Source of the DNA: Methylobacterium fujisawaense
Lineage (GTDB): Bacteria; Pseudomonadota; Alphaproteobacteria; Rhizobiales; Beijerinckiaceae
Length of the DNA stretch: 64,000 bases
NCBI RefSeq assembly: GCF_014138435.1
Contig: NZ_JACJIM010000002.1
Coordinates: forward strand, 310,001 to 374,000
Direction of reading: 5' to 3'
Shown: piece after piece, positions 28,164 to 37,441 of the stretch
Numbering within the stretch: the first letter of the stretch is position 1
Layout: every line of letters starts with the position of its first letter
Translations under genes and position numbers: made by a program
Notes under the pieces: model-generated
What the model was told of the DNA's origin: nothing
The model's input: the letters and a program-made list of their open reading frames with translations, nothing else
Database searches by the model: none

Positions 28164-30029
28164 ATGCTGCGCGTCAATGACCTCACCTATCGCATCGGCG
28201 ACCGTCTGATCCTCGATTCCGCGAGCTTCACGATCCCGGAAGGCGCCCGCGTCGGTCTCGTCGGGCGCAATGGGGCCGGCAAGACCACGCTGTTCAAGGC
28301 CATTCTCGGCGATCTGCCGGTGGATGCGAAATCGGTGGCGCTGCCCAAGGGCATGCGGATCGGCGCCGTTGCCCAGGAGGCACCGGCCGGGCCGGAGACG
28401 CTGCACGCCGTCGTGCTCGCCGCCGACACGGAGCGCGCCCGGCTGATGGCGGAGGCCGAGCATGCGGACGGCTTGCGCCGCGCCGAGATCGAGACCCGGC
28501 TCGTCGATATCGGCGCCCACTCGGCGCCGGCCCGGGCCGCCGCGATCCTGCACGGCCTGGGGTTCGATGCGGCCGCCCAGGGGCGGCCCTGCTCGGACTT
28601 CTCCGGCGGCTGGCGGATGCGCGTGGCGCTGGCCGCCGTCCTGTTCTCGGAGCCGGACCTGCTGCTCCTCGACGAGCCGACCAACTATCTCGACATCGAG
28701 GGTACGCTCTGGCTGTACGATTACCTGGAGCGCTATCCGCGCACCGCCATCATCATCAGCCACGACCGCGACCTGCTCGACACCAGCGTCGATCACATCC
28801 TGCATCTCGACCGCGGCAAGCTGACGATCTACCGCGGCGGCTATTCGAGCTTCGCCAAGCAGCTCTCGGAGAAGCGGGTGCTCCAGGCCAAGGCGAAGGC
28901 CAAGCAGGATGCCGAGCGCGCGCATCTCCAGAGCTTCATCGACCGGTTCAAGGCCAAGGCCACCAAGGCGCGGCAGGCCCAGTCGCGGATGAAGCGGCTG
29001 GCCAAGATGGAGCCGATCGCGGCGCTGCTCGACGACGACGTGCCGGTGATCCACCTGCCGAGCCCGGAGAAGCCCCTGTCGCCGCCGATCGTGGCGATGG
29101 AGCGGGTCAAGGCCGGCTACGGGGACCGGATCGTCCTGACCGGGCTCGACCTCAGCCTCGCGCCGGACGACCGGGTGGCGTTGCTGGGCGCGAACGGCAA
29201 CGGCAAGTCGACCTTCTGCAAGCTGATCGGCGGGCGGCTCGGCCCCGTGGCCGGCGAGGTCAAGCGCTCCTCAAAGATGGAGGTCGCCTATTTCGCCCAG
29301 CATCAGCTCGACGAGTTGCGGCCCTCCGAGAGCGCCTACGCGCATGTCCGAACCCTGATGCCGGACGTTCCGGAGGCCAAGGTGCGCTCCGCGACGGCGC
29401 GGCTGGGCTTCGGCGCCAACAAGGCCGACACGCCGGTCGAGAAGCTCTCGGGCGGCGAGAAGGCGCGCCTGCTCATGGGCCTCGCGGCCTTCCACGGCCC
29501 GCACCTCCTGATCCTCGATGAGCCGACCAACCACCTCGACATCGAGAGCCGGCAGGCCCTCGTGGAGGCGATCAACGACTACGAAGGGGCCGTCATCCTC
29601 GTGTCCCACGACCGCTTCCTGGTCGAGGCCTGCGCCGACCGGCTCTGGCTCGTCGCGGACGGCACGGTGAAGACCTTCGACGGCGACATGGACGATTACC
29701 GGCGCTTCGTCCTGTCGGGGCCGGAGCGCGAGGCGGAGCGCGAGACCGAACCGTCCGGCGGCCAGAAGGCCGAGGCGCGCCGGGCCGGCGTCGAGCGCCG
29801 CGCGGCCCTGGCGCCGCTGCGCAAACGCCTGGAGGCCATCGAGGCCCGCATGGCCAAGCTGACCGCGGCGATCCAGAAGATCGACGCGGCGCTGGAGGAC
29901 GGGTCCGCCTTCCGGGAGAACGCCGCCAAGGCCGGCGAGATCGCCAAGATGCGCGCGGACGCCGCGCAGGCGCTCGCCTCCGCCGAGGAGGAATGGCTGA
30001 ATGTGAGCGCGGAGATCGAGGCCGCCTGA
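28164..30029 (+). CDS. ABC-F family ATPase (Uup/YheS-type)
   Basis: Soluble protein with two ATP-binding domains and no membrane part; ABC-F proteins act on the ribosome. 621 residues from ATG 28164 (MLRVNDLTYRIGD); an upstream GTG at 28104 adds 20 doubtful residues. Walker A GRNGAGKTT and GANGNGKST, signatures CSDFSGGWRMRVALA and KLSGGEKARLLMGLA, Walker B DLLLLDEPTNYLD and LLILDEPTNHLD, and the inter-domain linker with QSRMKRLAKMEP. A charged coiled-coil tail ends the protein. Convergent with dgdA. Confidence 0.92.
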   Translation: MLRVNDLTYRIGDRLILDSASFTIPEGARVGLVGRNGAGKTTLFKAILGDLPVDAKSVALPKGMRIGAVAQEAPAGPETLHAVVLAADTERARLMAEAEHADGLRRAEIETRLVDIGAHSAPARAAAILHGLGFDAAAQGRPCSDFSGGWRMRVALAAVLFSEPDLLLLDEPTNYLDIEGTLWLYDYLERYPRTAIIISHDRDLLDTSVDHILHLDRGKLTIYRGGYSSFAKQLSEKRVLQAKAKAKQDAERAHLQSFIDRFKAKATKARQAQSRMKRLAKMEPIAALLDDDVPVIHLPSPEKPLSPPIVAMERVKAGYGDRIVLTGLDLSLAPDDRVALLGANGNGKSTFCKLIGGRLGPVAGEVKRSSKMEVAYFAQHQLDELRPSESAYAHVRTLMPDVPEAKVRSATARLGFGANKADTPVEKLSGGEKARLLMGLAAFHGPHLLILDEPTNHLDIESRQALVEAINDYEGAVILVSHDRFLVEACADRLWLVADGTVKTFDGDMDDYRRFVLSGPEREAERETEPSGGQKAEARRAGVERRAALAPLRKRLEAIEARMAKLTAAIQKIDAALEDGSAFRENAAKAGEIAKMRADAAQALASAEEEWLNVSAEIEAA

Positions 30030-30082
30030 GGCGTTCCCCGGCGCGCTCGGACCCCTCTAGGCCGGTGGTTCCCATCCGTGCG

Positions 30083-30109
30083 GGCGCTGCGAAACCATCC
30101 AGCAGCGCC
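30083..30109. terminator. Hairpin between convergent ABC-F and dgdA genes
   Basis: Perfect 8-base arms GGCGCTGC (30083-30090) and GCAGCGCC (30102-30109) with an 11-base loop, in the 108-base gap between two convergent genes. It could end either transcript. No T-run. Confidence 0.45.
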
Positions 30110-30137
30110 ACGGCAGGCCGGGCGGCGCGATGCTCGT

Positions 30138-31532
<1,395 letters not shown>

Positions 31533-31534
31533 TT

Positions 31535-32389
31535 ATGGCTCACAGCCTCGACATCGATCTCCTGCGCAGTTTCGCCGCGGTGGCGGAGACCGGCGCCCTG
31601 AGCCGGGCGGCGGAGCGGGTCAGCCGCAGTCAGGCCGCCCTCAGCATGCAGATGAAGCGCCTGGAGGATCTCGTCGCGCAGCCGCTTCTGCGGCGGACGG
31701 GGCGCGGGGTCTCCCTGACGGTGCAGGGGGAGCGCCTTCTGGTTCATGCGCGCCGGATCCTGTCCGCGCACGACGACGCCCTGGCTGAATTGTCCGGACG
31801 GAGTCTCACCGGCACGCTGCGGATCGGCTGTCCGGACGATTATGCGCAGGCGTTCCTGCCGGCCCTGCTGCGCGGCTTCGCACCCCGACACCCCGCGGCG
31901 GCGATCGCGGTGGTCTGCGCCGCGACGCCCCGTCTGGAGGAGCGATGGCAACGCGGTGGACTCGATCTGGCGCTGGTCTCCGTTGCCCGCTCGGCCGAGG
32001 GGGAGATCCTCCGGCACGAGGATCTTGTCTGGGTCGCGCCGCGCGGTGCGCCCGCGGCTTGGCCCGACCCGCTGCCGCTCGCCCTCGGCGATCCCGATAC
32101 CCTCGATCATCGGGCGGCGCGGGCCGCCCTCGACAAGGCGGGGCGCCCATACCGGATCGCCTACGCGAGCGGCAGCCTGTCGGGCCTGCTGGCCGTGACG
32201 CGCTCCGAGCAGGCCGTGGCAGTCCTGACCCGCGCTGCCGTCCCGCCCGATCTGCGCATCCTGACCCGCAGCAGCGGATTGCCGGCGCTGCCGCGCATCG
32301 GTCTGACGATCCGCATGGATGGAGCGCATGCCACTCCGCTCACGCGGGCCTTCGCCGCCCATGTCCGGTCCGTTCTGCCGGCGCTCTGA
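31535..32389 (+). CDS. dgdR: LysR-family regulator, DgdR-like
   Basis: 284 residues. The winged helix is SLDIDLLRSFAAVAETGALS, RAAERVSRSQAALSMQMKRL and EDLVAQPLLRRTGRGVSLTV; the effector domain starts at GTLRIGCPDDYAQAFLPALL. In the known Burkholderia system, DgdR represses dgdA until the dialkylglycine is present. The divergent layout and the palindrome between the genes support the same role here. The symbol rests on context plus family, not on sequence identity. Confidence 0.82.
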   Translation: MAHSLDIDLLRSFAAVAETGALSRAAERVSRSQAALSMQMKRLEDLVAQPLLRRTGRGVSLTVQGERLLVHARRILSAHDDALAELSGRSLTGTLRIGCPDDYAQAFLPALLRGFAPRHPAAAIAVVCAATPRLEERWQRGGLDLALVSVARSAEGEILRHEDLVWVAPRGAPAAWPDPLPLALGDPDTLDHRAARAALDKAGRPYRIAYASGSLSGLLAVTRSEQAVAVLTRAAVPPDLRILTRSSGLPALPRIGLTIRMDGAHATPLTRAFAAHVRSVLPAL

Positions 32390-32397
32390 GCCTGCGA

Positions 32398-32423
32398 TCG
32401 ATCGGCGAGGGAAAGCCGATCGA
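32398..32423. terminator. Hairpin after the LysR gene
   Basis: Perfect 9-base arms TCGATCGGC (32398-32406) and GCCGATCGA (32415-32423) with loop GAGGGAAA. It begins 9 bases after the LysR stop and lies between convergent genes. Good stem, no T-run. Confidence 0.5.
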
Positions 32424-32461
32424 CCACGACGGTGAAGCCCAGCGCCGCCGCATGCCAGGAT

Positions 32462-33142
32462 CTATGCTTCGTCACCGGATTTCGGCCAGAACACAACGAT
32501 GTCGTCGTTGTCGACATCGATCCAATTGAAGTGCGTCTTCGGGTTGTCCTGACTGATGCTTTCGAAATGCGCGCTGTTGCACAGAACGTAGACTTCCCGC
32601 TCCGGCCCGTGGAAGCCGATATCGATCTCCAACTGGCGAAGGGCCGAGCGGAAGTCCGTATCGGACAGGTGCGCGCCCCGGAACTTCCGGCCAGCCACGT
32701 CCGGAAAGGCCGCGCTCCAGGCTGCCATGACCCGGGGATTGTCATACTGAACGACCGTGTCGGTTCCCACGACGCGGGATGAACTGTGATCCAGCCGGAC
32801 ATCCTCGCTCCAGTTGCGGTTGGCTGCGCCGATCGTCTTGGTCGTTTCCGGAGAGACGACAGGCGTCGTCGCCGTGACCGTCGCCATGGCCGCCGCGGCA
32901 ATCTGGGTGCCGCGCCGATCCGGCGGATCGAACGGCATGGCGTCGATCGCCCGGATCTGGGTTTCGGCCAGCGCGAAGACGGCGCCGGCCGCCTCCGGCG
33001 AGAGCGTGTAGATGGACCGGGGATCCGGTGCAGCCGAGACGGCGGCCGGCGCCGTCTTCGCTGTCGTCAGCCCGAGTTCTTCGGCGTGGTTCGCTTTCTG
33101 GGTGGCAGCCGTGACGGCAGCCAGGGGAGGTATGTAATCCAT
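32462..33142 (-). CDS. Hypothetical protein, 226 residues
   Basis: Not recognised. From ATG 33142 (MDYIPPLAAVTAATQKANHA) the first 110 residues are rich in Ala, Thr and Ser, with no signal peptide and no membrane helix. The second half looks folded: VVQYDNPRVMAAWSAAFPDV, RQLEIDIGFHGPEREVYVLC and FNWIDVDNDDIVVFWPKSGD. The acidic, aromatic C-terminus might be a small binding domain. Single gene, convergent with the LysR gene, with an 800-base non-coding region upstream. Confidence 0.6.
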   Translation of the reverse strand: MDYIPPLAAVTAATQKANHAEELGLTTAKTAPAAVSAAPDPRSIYTLSPEAAGAVFALAETQIRAIDAMPFDPPDRRGTQIAAAAMATVTATTPVVSPETTKTIGAANRNWSEDVRLDHSSSRVVGTDTVVQYDNPRVMAAWSAAFPDVAGRKFRGAHLSDTDFRSALRQLEIDIGFHGPEREVYVLCNSAHFESISQDNPKTHFNWIDVDNDDIVVFWPKSGDEA

Positions 33143-33937
33143 CGCGCGGTCTCCATCTCTTCGAGCCGATGCGCTCCCATCGCCGCTCAACGTGAGCGGC
33201 GTGCCTCAGCGTGCTGCGCCGGCAGACAGACGTGCCGGCGGTACAGCGGGCGAATGCCGTCCGGACCGGCAACCGGCGCGGCGACGCCCGGCAAGGCCGG
33301 GCCGAGCTGCGGTGTCGCCGCGCGGCGCGACCAAGCGCGTCAGCGGTCGCGCCTGCCGGGTCATGCCGTAGGCGGCCGGCTGCGCAGAGCGGGCCTGTTC
33401 AGAACTGGACGCGCCGGTCCGTGATGCCGGTTAGGCGGAGTGGCGGGGATGCAAGCGGGAAACGCCTCGGCTCTCGGGCGCCACGCGGCCCTCATGACCA
33501 CCGGCACCCCATCCGCGAGCTTCATGCTCCGTTAATTCTTACGTGCACGCAAACACTTGAAGGTGTCAAGTCTATTCCGGCCGTGCCCGCGCCTTTCCAC
33601 GGTGTCGGCGACGATGTGCGAAGACAATAGGCCTGTAACACAACAGAGTTTTCTATTTTTATACTGAAACATGTAGTGGATGACACGCAGTTCTCGGCGG
33701 TCATGCCAAGGCATGCCCCATCATGCCATGAGCCGTCCCGATTCACAGGATGCGCGGTGCGCCTGTGCCGTGGACACCCGGTGGATGCCATGCGGCGGTC
33801 CGCGGCCCGGTGATCGGGCGACCCGGTGGCCGGGGGCGACGGTGCCCTTCGTCCGGCAAACGCCGCCGATTCCCTCGTCCGATGGGTGGGCGAAGGCTGC
33901 GTTTGCCCGCAGCCCGCGGACATGCGAGAGAGGCCGA
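33143..33937. other. 795-base region without a convincing gene, with an AT-rich island
   Basis: Open frames here (for example 33211-33630 and the leader 33680-33937 ahead of the WcbI-like gene) have no family character. From about 33530 to 33680 the base composition turns sharply AT-rich (for example ttaattcttacgtg and gttttctatttttatactg). A dyad ACTTGA-AGGTG-TCAAGT lies at 33555-33571. It may hold promoters for both flanking genes or be remnant foreign DNA. Confidence 0.4.
33555..33571. promoter_or_regulatory. Inverted repeat in the AT-rich region (possible operator)
   Basis: Perfect 6-base arms ACTTGA and TCAAGT separated by AGGTG. It is about 365 bases upstream of the WcbI-like start. 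A protein-binding site is plausible; the binding factor is unknown. Confidence 0.3.
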
Positions 33938-35002
33938 ATGTTGACCGTCGATAGCCTCTGGCGCGCGCGGCACCGGCTCGCGCAGTTCGGGAAGAAGCGG
34001 ACCGGATCGCCGCGCATCCTCGTGATCGGCGTCTGCCAAGCGGGGTCCATCGCCAAGACGATGCGCTACCTGCTGCCCGAGGCGCGGGTGGATTTCGTGT
34101 CGGCCTTTACGGCGGCCCGCCGGTTCCCGCGTCTCGCGGACCTGATGGCGCATGCGGACGGCTACGATCACGTCTTCAGCAGCATCTACCTGCCCCGGTT
34201 CAAGGGCGGCGGCACGATCGACACGCTGCGGACGCACCCGAAGGTGCGGTTGATCCCCACCATCGTGTTCAGCGCCTATCATCCGGATCTCGTCCATGTG
34301 GGCGTGCAGGATTCCGTCACGCTCAACGGCCTGATCTCGGGGCCGATGGGGCATTCGCACTCGGCGATCACGCTGTTCGCCTACCTCTCCGGATTCTCGC
34401 AGGCGCAGGCGCTGCGCCTGTTCTCCGAGCCGGTCTTCGAGCGCCTCGGGTATTTCAATCTCTGGGACGAGTCGGTTTCGTATCTGCGCGGGCTCGGCGT
34501 CCAGGCCGGGTACGATCTGGACACGCACCTCACGCGCTGGGCGCGCCGGGGCTGCTTCATGCACTCGATCAACCACACGAAGCTCTACGTCGTCGCCGAC
34601 CTCGCCCGGGGCCTGCTGACCCGGGCCGGCGTCCCGTTCGAGGAATGCGATCTCGACGCGTTCCTTCCGGACGATCTCGGCGGTCAGGGCAGCTGGCCGG
34701 TCTATCCGGAGATCGCCCAGCATTACGGCGTGCCCGGCAGCGCCCTGTTCTTCAAGGCGGAGACGCGCCGGTCCGGTCCCGCGCGCACGATGAGCCGGGC
34801 CGAGTTCGTCGCCGCCTCCTACGCGAATTACGACCGGCGCGAGCGCAAGCTTCTGATCTCGCAGCGTGTCCAGGGCTGGCTCAGCGACCCGCCGACGGTA
34901 GATTTCCTGCGTGAGGCCGCCGGGCGCGACGCGGCGCCGGCGCGGTCGGAGAGCCGGGCCCCGGCCCTGAGCGCCGGCAGCCTCGCCGGACACGCGTCTT
35001 AA
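33938..35002 (+). CDS. WcbI-family polysaccharide biosynthesis protein (putative acetyltransferase)
   Basis: 354 residues. The motif PRILVIGVCQAGSIAKTMRY near the start, with VFSAYHPDLVHVGVQDSVTL, GPMGHSHSAITLFAYLSGFS and GCFMHSINHTKLYVVADLAR, matches WcbI-like proteins of capsule clusters, which bind CoA and are thought to acetylate polysaccharide. ATG 33938 follows GAGAGG at a good distance. The upstream in-frame stretch from 33680 has low coding quality. No other capsule gene is nearby, so it is an orphan. Confidence 0.72.
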   Translation: MLTVDSLWRARHRLAQFGKKRTGSPRILVIGVCQAGSIAKTMRYLLPEARVDFVSAFTAARRFPRLADLMAHADGYDHVFSSIYLPRFKGGGTIDTLRTHPKVRLIPTIVFSAYHPDLVHVGVQDSVTLNGLISGPMGHSHSAITLFAYLSGFSQAQALRLFSEPVFERLGYFNLWDESVSYLRGLGVQAGYDLDTHLTRWARRGCFMHSINHTKLYVVADLARGLLTRAGVPFEECDLDAFLPDDLGGQGSWPVYPEIAQHYGVPGSALFFKAETRRSGPARTMSRAEFVAASYANYDRRERKLLISQRVQGWLSDPPTVDFLREAAGRDAAPARSESRAPALSAGSLAGHAS

Positions 35003-35082
35003 GGTTCAGGCGGGCACTTCCCATCGGTCCCGGCGTTGTCGCGCACGGCCCGCGGCTGCGGGATGGACGTCGAGGTGGTTCG

Positions 35083-36111
35083 ATGGGCTCTCAGTCCCGG
35101 CACAGCGCCGGTCGCTTCGCGGCCGCGGCGGCCCTGACGCTCGTCGGCTCGGCCGCGGCCCTGGCCGGCTGGAGCGGGCTCGCGGTGAACCGGCGGATGC
35201 CCCTGCCGCCCGCCCTGCCGGGGCGGCACGAACGGCTCCGGACCCGACGCGCCGGCGAGATCTCGCTCTACGGATCGACCGAGGCCGAGGGCGTGCCGCT
35301 CCTGCTGATCCATTCCATCAACGCCGCGGCCAACGCCTACGAGGTGCGGCCGCTCTACCTGCGCTACCGCGGCACGCGGCCGGTCTACGCTCTGGACCTG
35401 CCGGGTTTCGGCTTCTCGGAACGGTCGCGCCGCCGTTACACGCCGCGGCTGATGGTGGAAGCGATCCACGCCGCGGTCGATGAGATCCGGCACCGGCATG
35501 GCGGCTGGGCGATCGATGCCCTGGCTGTCTCACTGTCGGCCTCGTACCTCGCGCGGGCCAGCCTGGAACGGTCGGATGCCTATCGCAGCCTCGCGCTGAT
35601 CAGCCCGACCGGATTCGATGGGCGGCTCTCGGGGTACGGTCCCCCGGACGGTGATCGCGGCCGCGACTGGCTGCGCGACGCCCTCGACCGGCCGCCCCTG
35701 GGCCGGCCGCTGTTCGATGCCCTGGTCACACGGCCGAGCATGCGCTTCTTCCTGCAGAAGACCTTCGGCTCGTCCGACATCGACGAGGGTCTGCTCGCCT
35801 ATGAGTACGCGTCGGCGCACCAGCCCGGCGCCGAGCACGCCCCCTGGTGCTTCATCGCCGGTCACCTGTTCCCCACCGACGCGACACGTCTTTACGAGCG
35901 CCTGCGCCTTCCGGTCTGGATGGTGCACGGCACGCGCGGCGACTTCGTCGATTACCGGCTGGCGCCGCGGGTCGCCGACCGGCCCAACTGGCGCGTCGAG
36001 ACCCTGCCGACCGGCGCATTCCCGCATTTCGAGCAGCCGGCGGCCGTCGCGGCCGGCTACGACGCGTTCCTGGCGAGCATCATCCGGCTGCCGGCGGCTC
36101 GACCGGCGTGA
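35083..36111 (+). CDS. Alpha/beta hydrolase with N-terminal membrane anchor
   Basis: 342 residues. A hydrophobic N-terminal segment (FAAAAALTLVGSAAALAGWS) suggests a membrane-anchored or exported enzyme. The fold is seen in VPLLLIHSINAAANAYEVRP and VYALDLPGFGFSERSRRRYT. The nucleophile elbow reads AVSLSAS (Ser152), a degenerate form of G-x-S-x-G. The C-terminal His lies in GAFPHFEQP. Substrate unknown. Its 3' end overlaps the convergent RibD-type reductase gene by 32 bases. Confidence 0.82.
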   Translation: MGSQSRHSAGRFAAAAALTLVGSAAALAGWSGLAVNRRMPLPPALPGRHERLRTRRAGEISLYGSTEAEGVPLLLIHSINAAANAYEVRPLYLRYRGTRPVYALDLPGFGFSERSRRRYTPRLMVEAIHAAVDEIRHRHGGWAIDALAVSLSASYLARASLERSDAYRSLALISPTGFDGRLSGYGPPDGDRGRDWLRDALDRPPLGRPLFDALVTRPSMRFFLQKTFGSSDIDEGLLAYEYASAHQPGAEHAPWCFIAGHLFPTDATRLYERLRLPVWMVHGTRGDFVDYRLAPRVADRPNWRVETLPTGAFPHFEQPAAVAAGYDAFLASIIRLPAARPA

Positions 36112-36814
36112 TCCGGTAGCGCAGCCACACCACGCCGTCGGAAAGGCGCTCGCAGGCCGTCAGGTCGAGCTTGCGGCGGCTGCCCATCGTGTCCGCCTCC
36201 TCGCCGGCGAAGTCGAACACCGCGGGCGTCCCGGTCAGGCCATCGACGGCGGGCACCAGGAGCAGGCTCAGTTCGTCGATGATCCCGGCTTTCAGCATCG
36301 AGCCGTTGATGTGGCCGCCGCCCTCGACGAGGAGCCGCTCGATCCCGAACAGGGTGCGCAGCTTCGCCGCCGCCTGGGCGAAGTCAACGGTCCGCTCGCC
36401 CGCGAACAGGTAGGACTGGCCGCCGGCCCGGAGCGCGCGCAGATGCGGATCCGGCACGGATTCGGTGAGCACCACCACCACATGGTCCCCCTCGATCGCA
36501 TTGCGCGCCCCCCAATCCAGACGTCCGCGCGCGTCGAGAGCCACGGCGTAGCCCGGCGCGTCGCGGCGGGCGACATGATCCGTCCGCGGGACCGGAACGC
36601 CGTCGTCCCGGATCGGCTCGGGCAACGGATCGGCGCTGTCGGCATAGCCCTGCATCGTCACCCGCCCGCACATCCACGCATCGCCCTTCAGCTCACCGTG
36701 GACGCGCTCGTAATGGCTGTCGGCATCCAGCGTTTTCCAGCGGCGCACCTTGATCCGGCCGTCGACCGACGAGGTCATGTGACAGATCACGTACGGGCGT
36801 TCGGCGGATGCCAT
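36080..36814 (-). CDS. RibD C-terminal/dihydrofolate-reductase-fold reductase
   Basis: 244 residues from ATG 36814 (MASAERPYVICHMTSSVDGR). The NADPH-dependent pyrimidine-reductase fold is shown by SVDGRIKVRRW, DAWMCGRVTMQGYA, RLLVEGGGHINGSMLKAGII and DELSLLLVPAVDGL. Members act on riboflavin or folate-like intermediates or on unknown carbonyls. This stand-alone copy lacks the RibD deaminase domain, so a role in riboflavin synthesis is not assured. A longer in-frame extension to 37078 runs antisense to the GlcG-like gene and is not used. Confidence 0.82.
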   Translation of the reverse strand: MASAERPYVICHMTSSVDGRIKVRRWKTLDADSHYERVHGELKGDAWMCGRVTMQGYADSADPLPEPIRDDGVPVPRTDHVARRDAPGYAVALDARGRLDWGARNAIEGDHVVVVLTESVPDPHLRALRAGGQSYLFAGERTVDFAQAAAKLRTLFGIERLLVEGGGHINGSMLKAGIIDELSLLLVPAVDGLTGTPAVFDFAGEEADTMGSRRKLDLTACERLSDGVVWLRYRITPVEPPAAG

Positions 36815-37001
36815 GGACGATCCTCGTTCAGCGCGCCGGGGCTCTCCCCCCGCGAACACCCGCGAAACTAGGCGGATCGTCCCTTCGGCCCAGGGCGGCG
36901 CGCGGGATCGAACGCCGCAGCGATTTGCGTCTGTGGACCCGGCGCGCCCCGGTCCGTAAGAATGCGGCGGCCGCCGGGAGCGGCGTCCGTGTTGGATTCC
37001 A

Positions 37002-37439
37002 ATGATCGACCTGACCCTCGAGGCCGCCCGCACCATCGTCGACACCGCCCTGCGGGAGGCACGGACACGGACGCTCAAGCCTCTGGCCGTCGTCGTCTAC
37101 GATGCCCGCGGCGCCCTCAAGGCGGCCGCGGTCGAGGACGGGACCTCCCTGCGCCGGGCCGAGATCGCGAGCGGCAAGGCCAACGGCGCGCTGGCGCTGG
37201 GTCTCGGCTCCCGGGCGATCCACGCTCGGGCGGAGCAGCAGCCCTATTTCGTCGCCGCCGTGACCCATCTGACCGGCCCCGCCGCCCTCGTGCCGGTGCC
37301 CGGCGGCGTGCTGATCCGGTCCGGTGAGGGACGGCTCCTCGGCGCGGTCGGCATTTCCGGCGACACCTCCGACAACGACGAGATCTGCGCGGTGGTCGGC
37401 ATCGAAGCGGCCGGCCTGAAGCCGGAAACCGGCGCCTGA
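37002..37439 (+). CDS. GlcG/HbpS-family protein
   Basis: 145 residues. The family fold is shown by LTLEAARTIVDTALREARTR, PLAVVVYDARGALKAAAVED, SGKANGALALGLGSRAI and GGVLIRSGEGRLLGAVGISG. GlcG/HbpS proteins bind heme or small cofactors and often sit beside dehydrogenase or uptake genes; the function is poorly defined. There is no signal peptide here. Two bases separate it from the ABC binding-protein gene, so it is probably the first gene of that operon. Confidence 0.82.
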   Translation: MIDLTLEAARTIVDTALREARTRTLKPLAVVVYDARGALKAAAVEDGTSLRRAEIASGKANGALALGLGSRAIHARAEQQPYFVAAVTHLTGPAALVPVPGGVLIRSGEGRLLGAVGISGDTSDNDEICAVVGIEAAGLKPETGA

Positions 37440-37441
37440 CC

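Noticed and set aside
33211..33630. Small open frame before the WcbI-like gene
   Set aside because: Arg-rich translation and no homology-like features. It runs into the AT-rich island, which is not coding-like.
33938..35002. Idea that the WcbI-like gene belongs to a capsule cluster
   Set aside because: No glycosyltransferase, Wza/Wzc or other capsule gene lies within the window.
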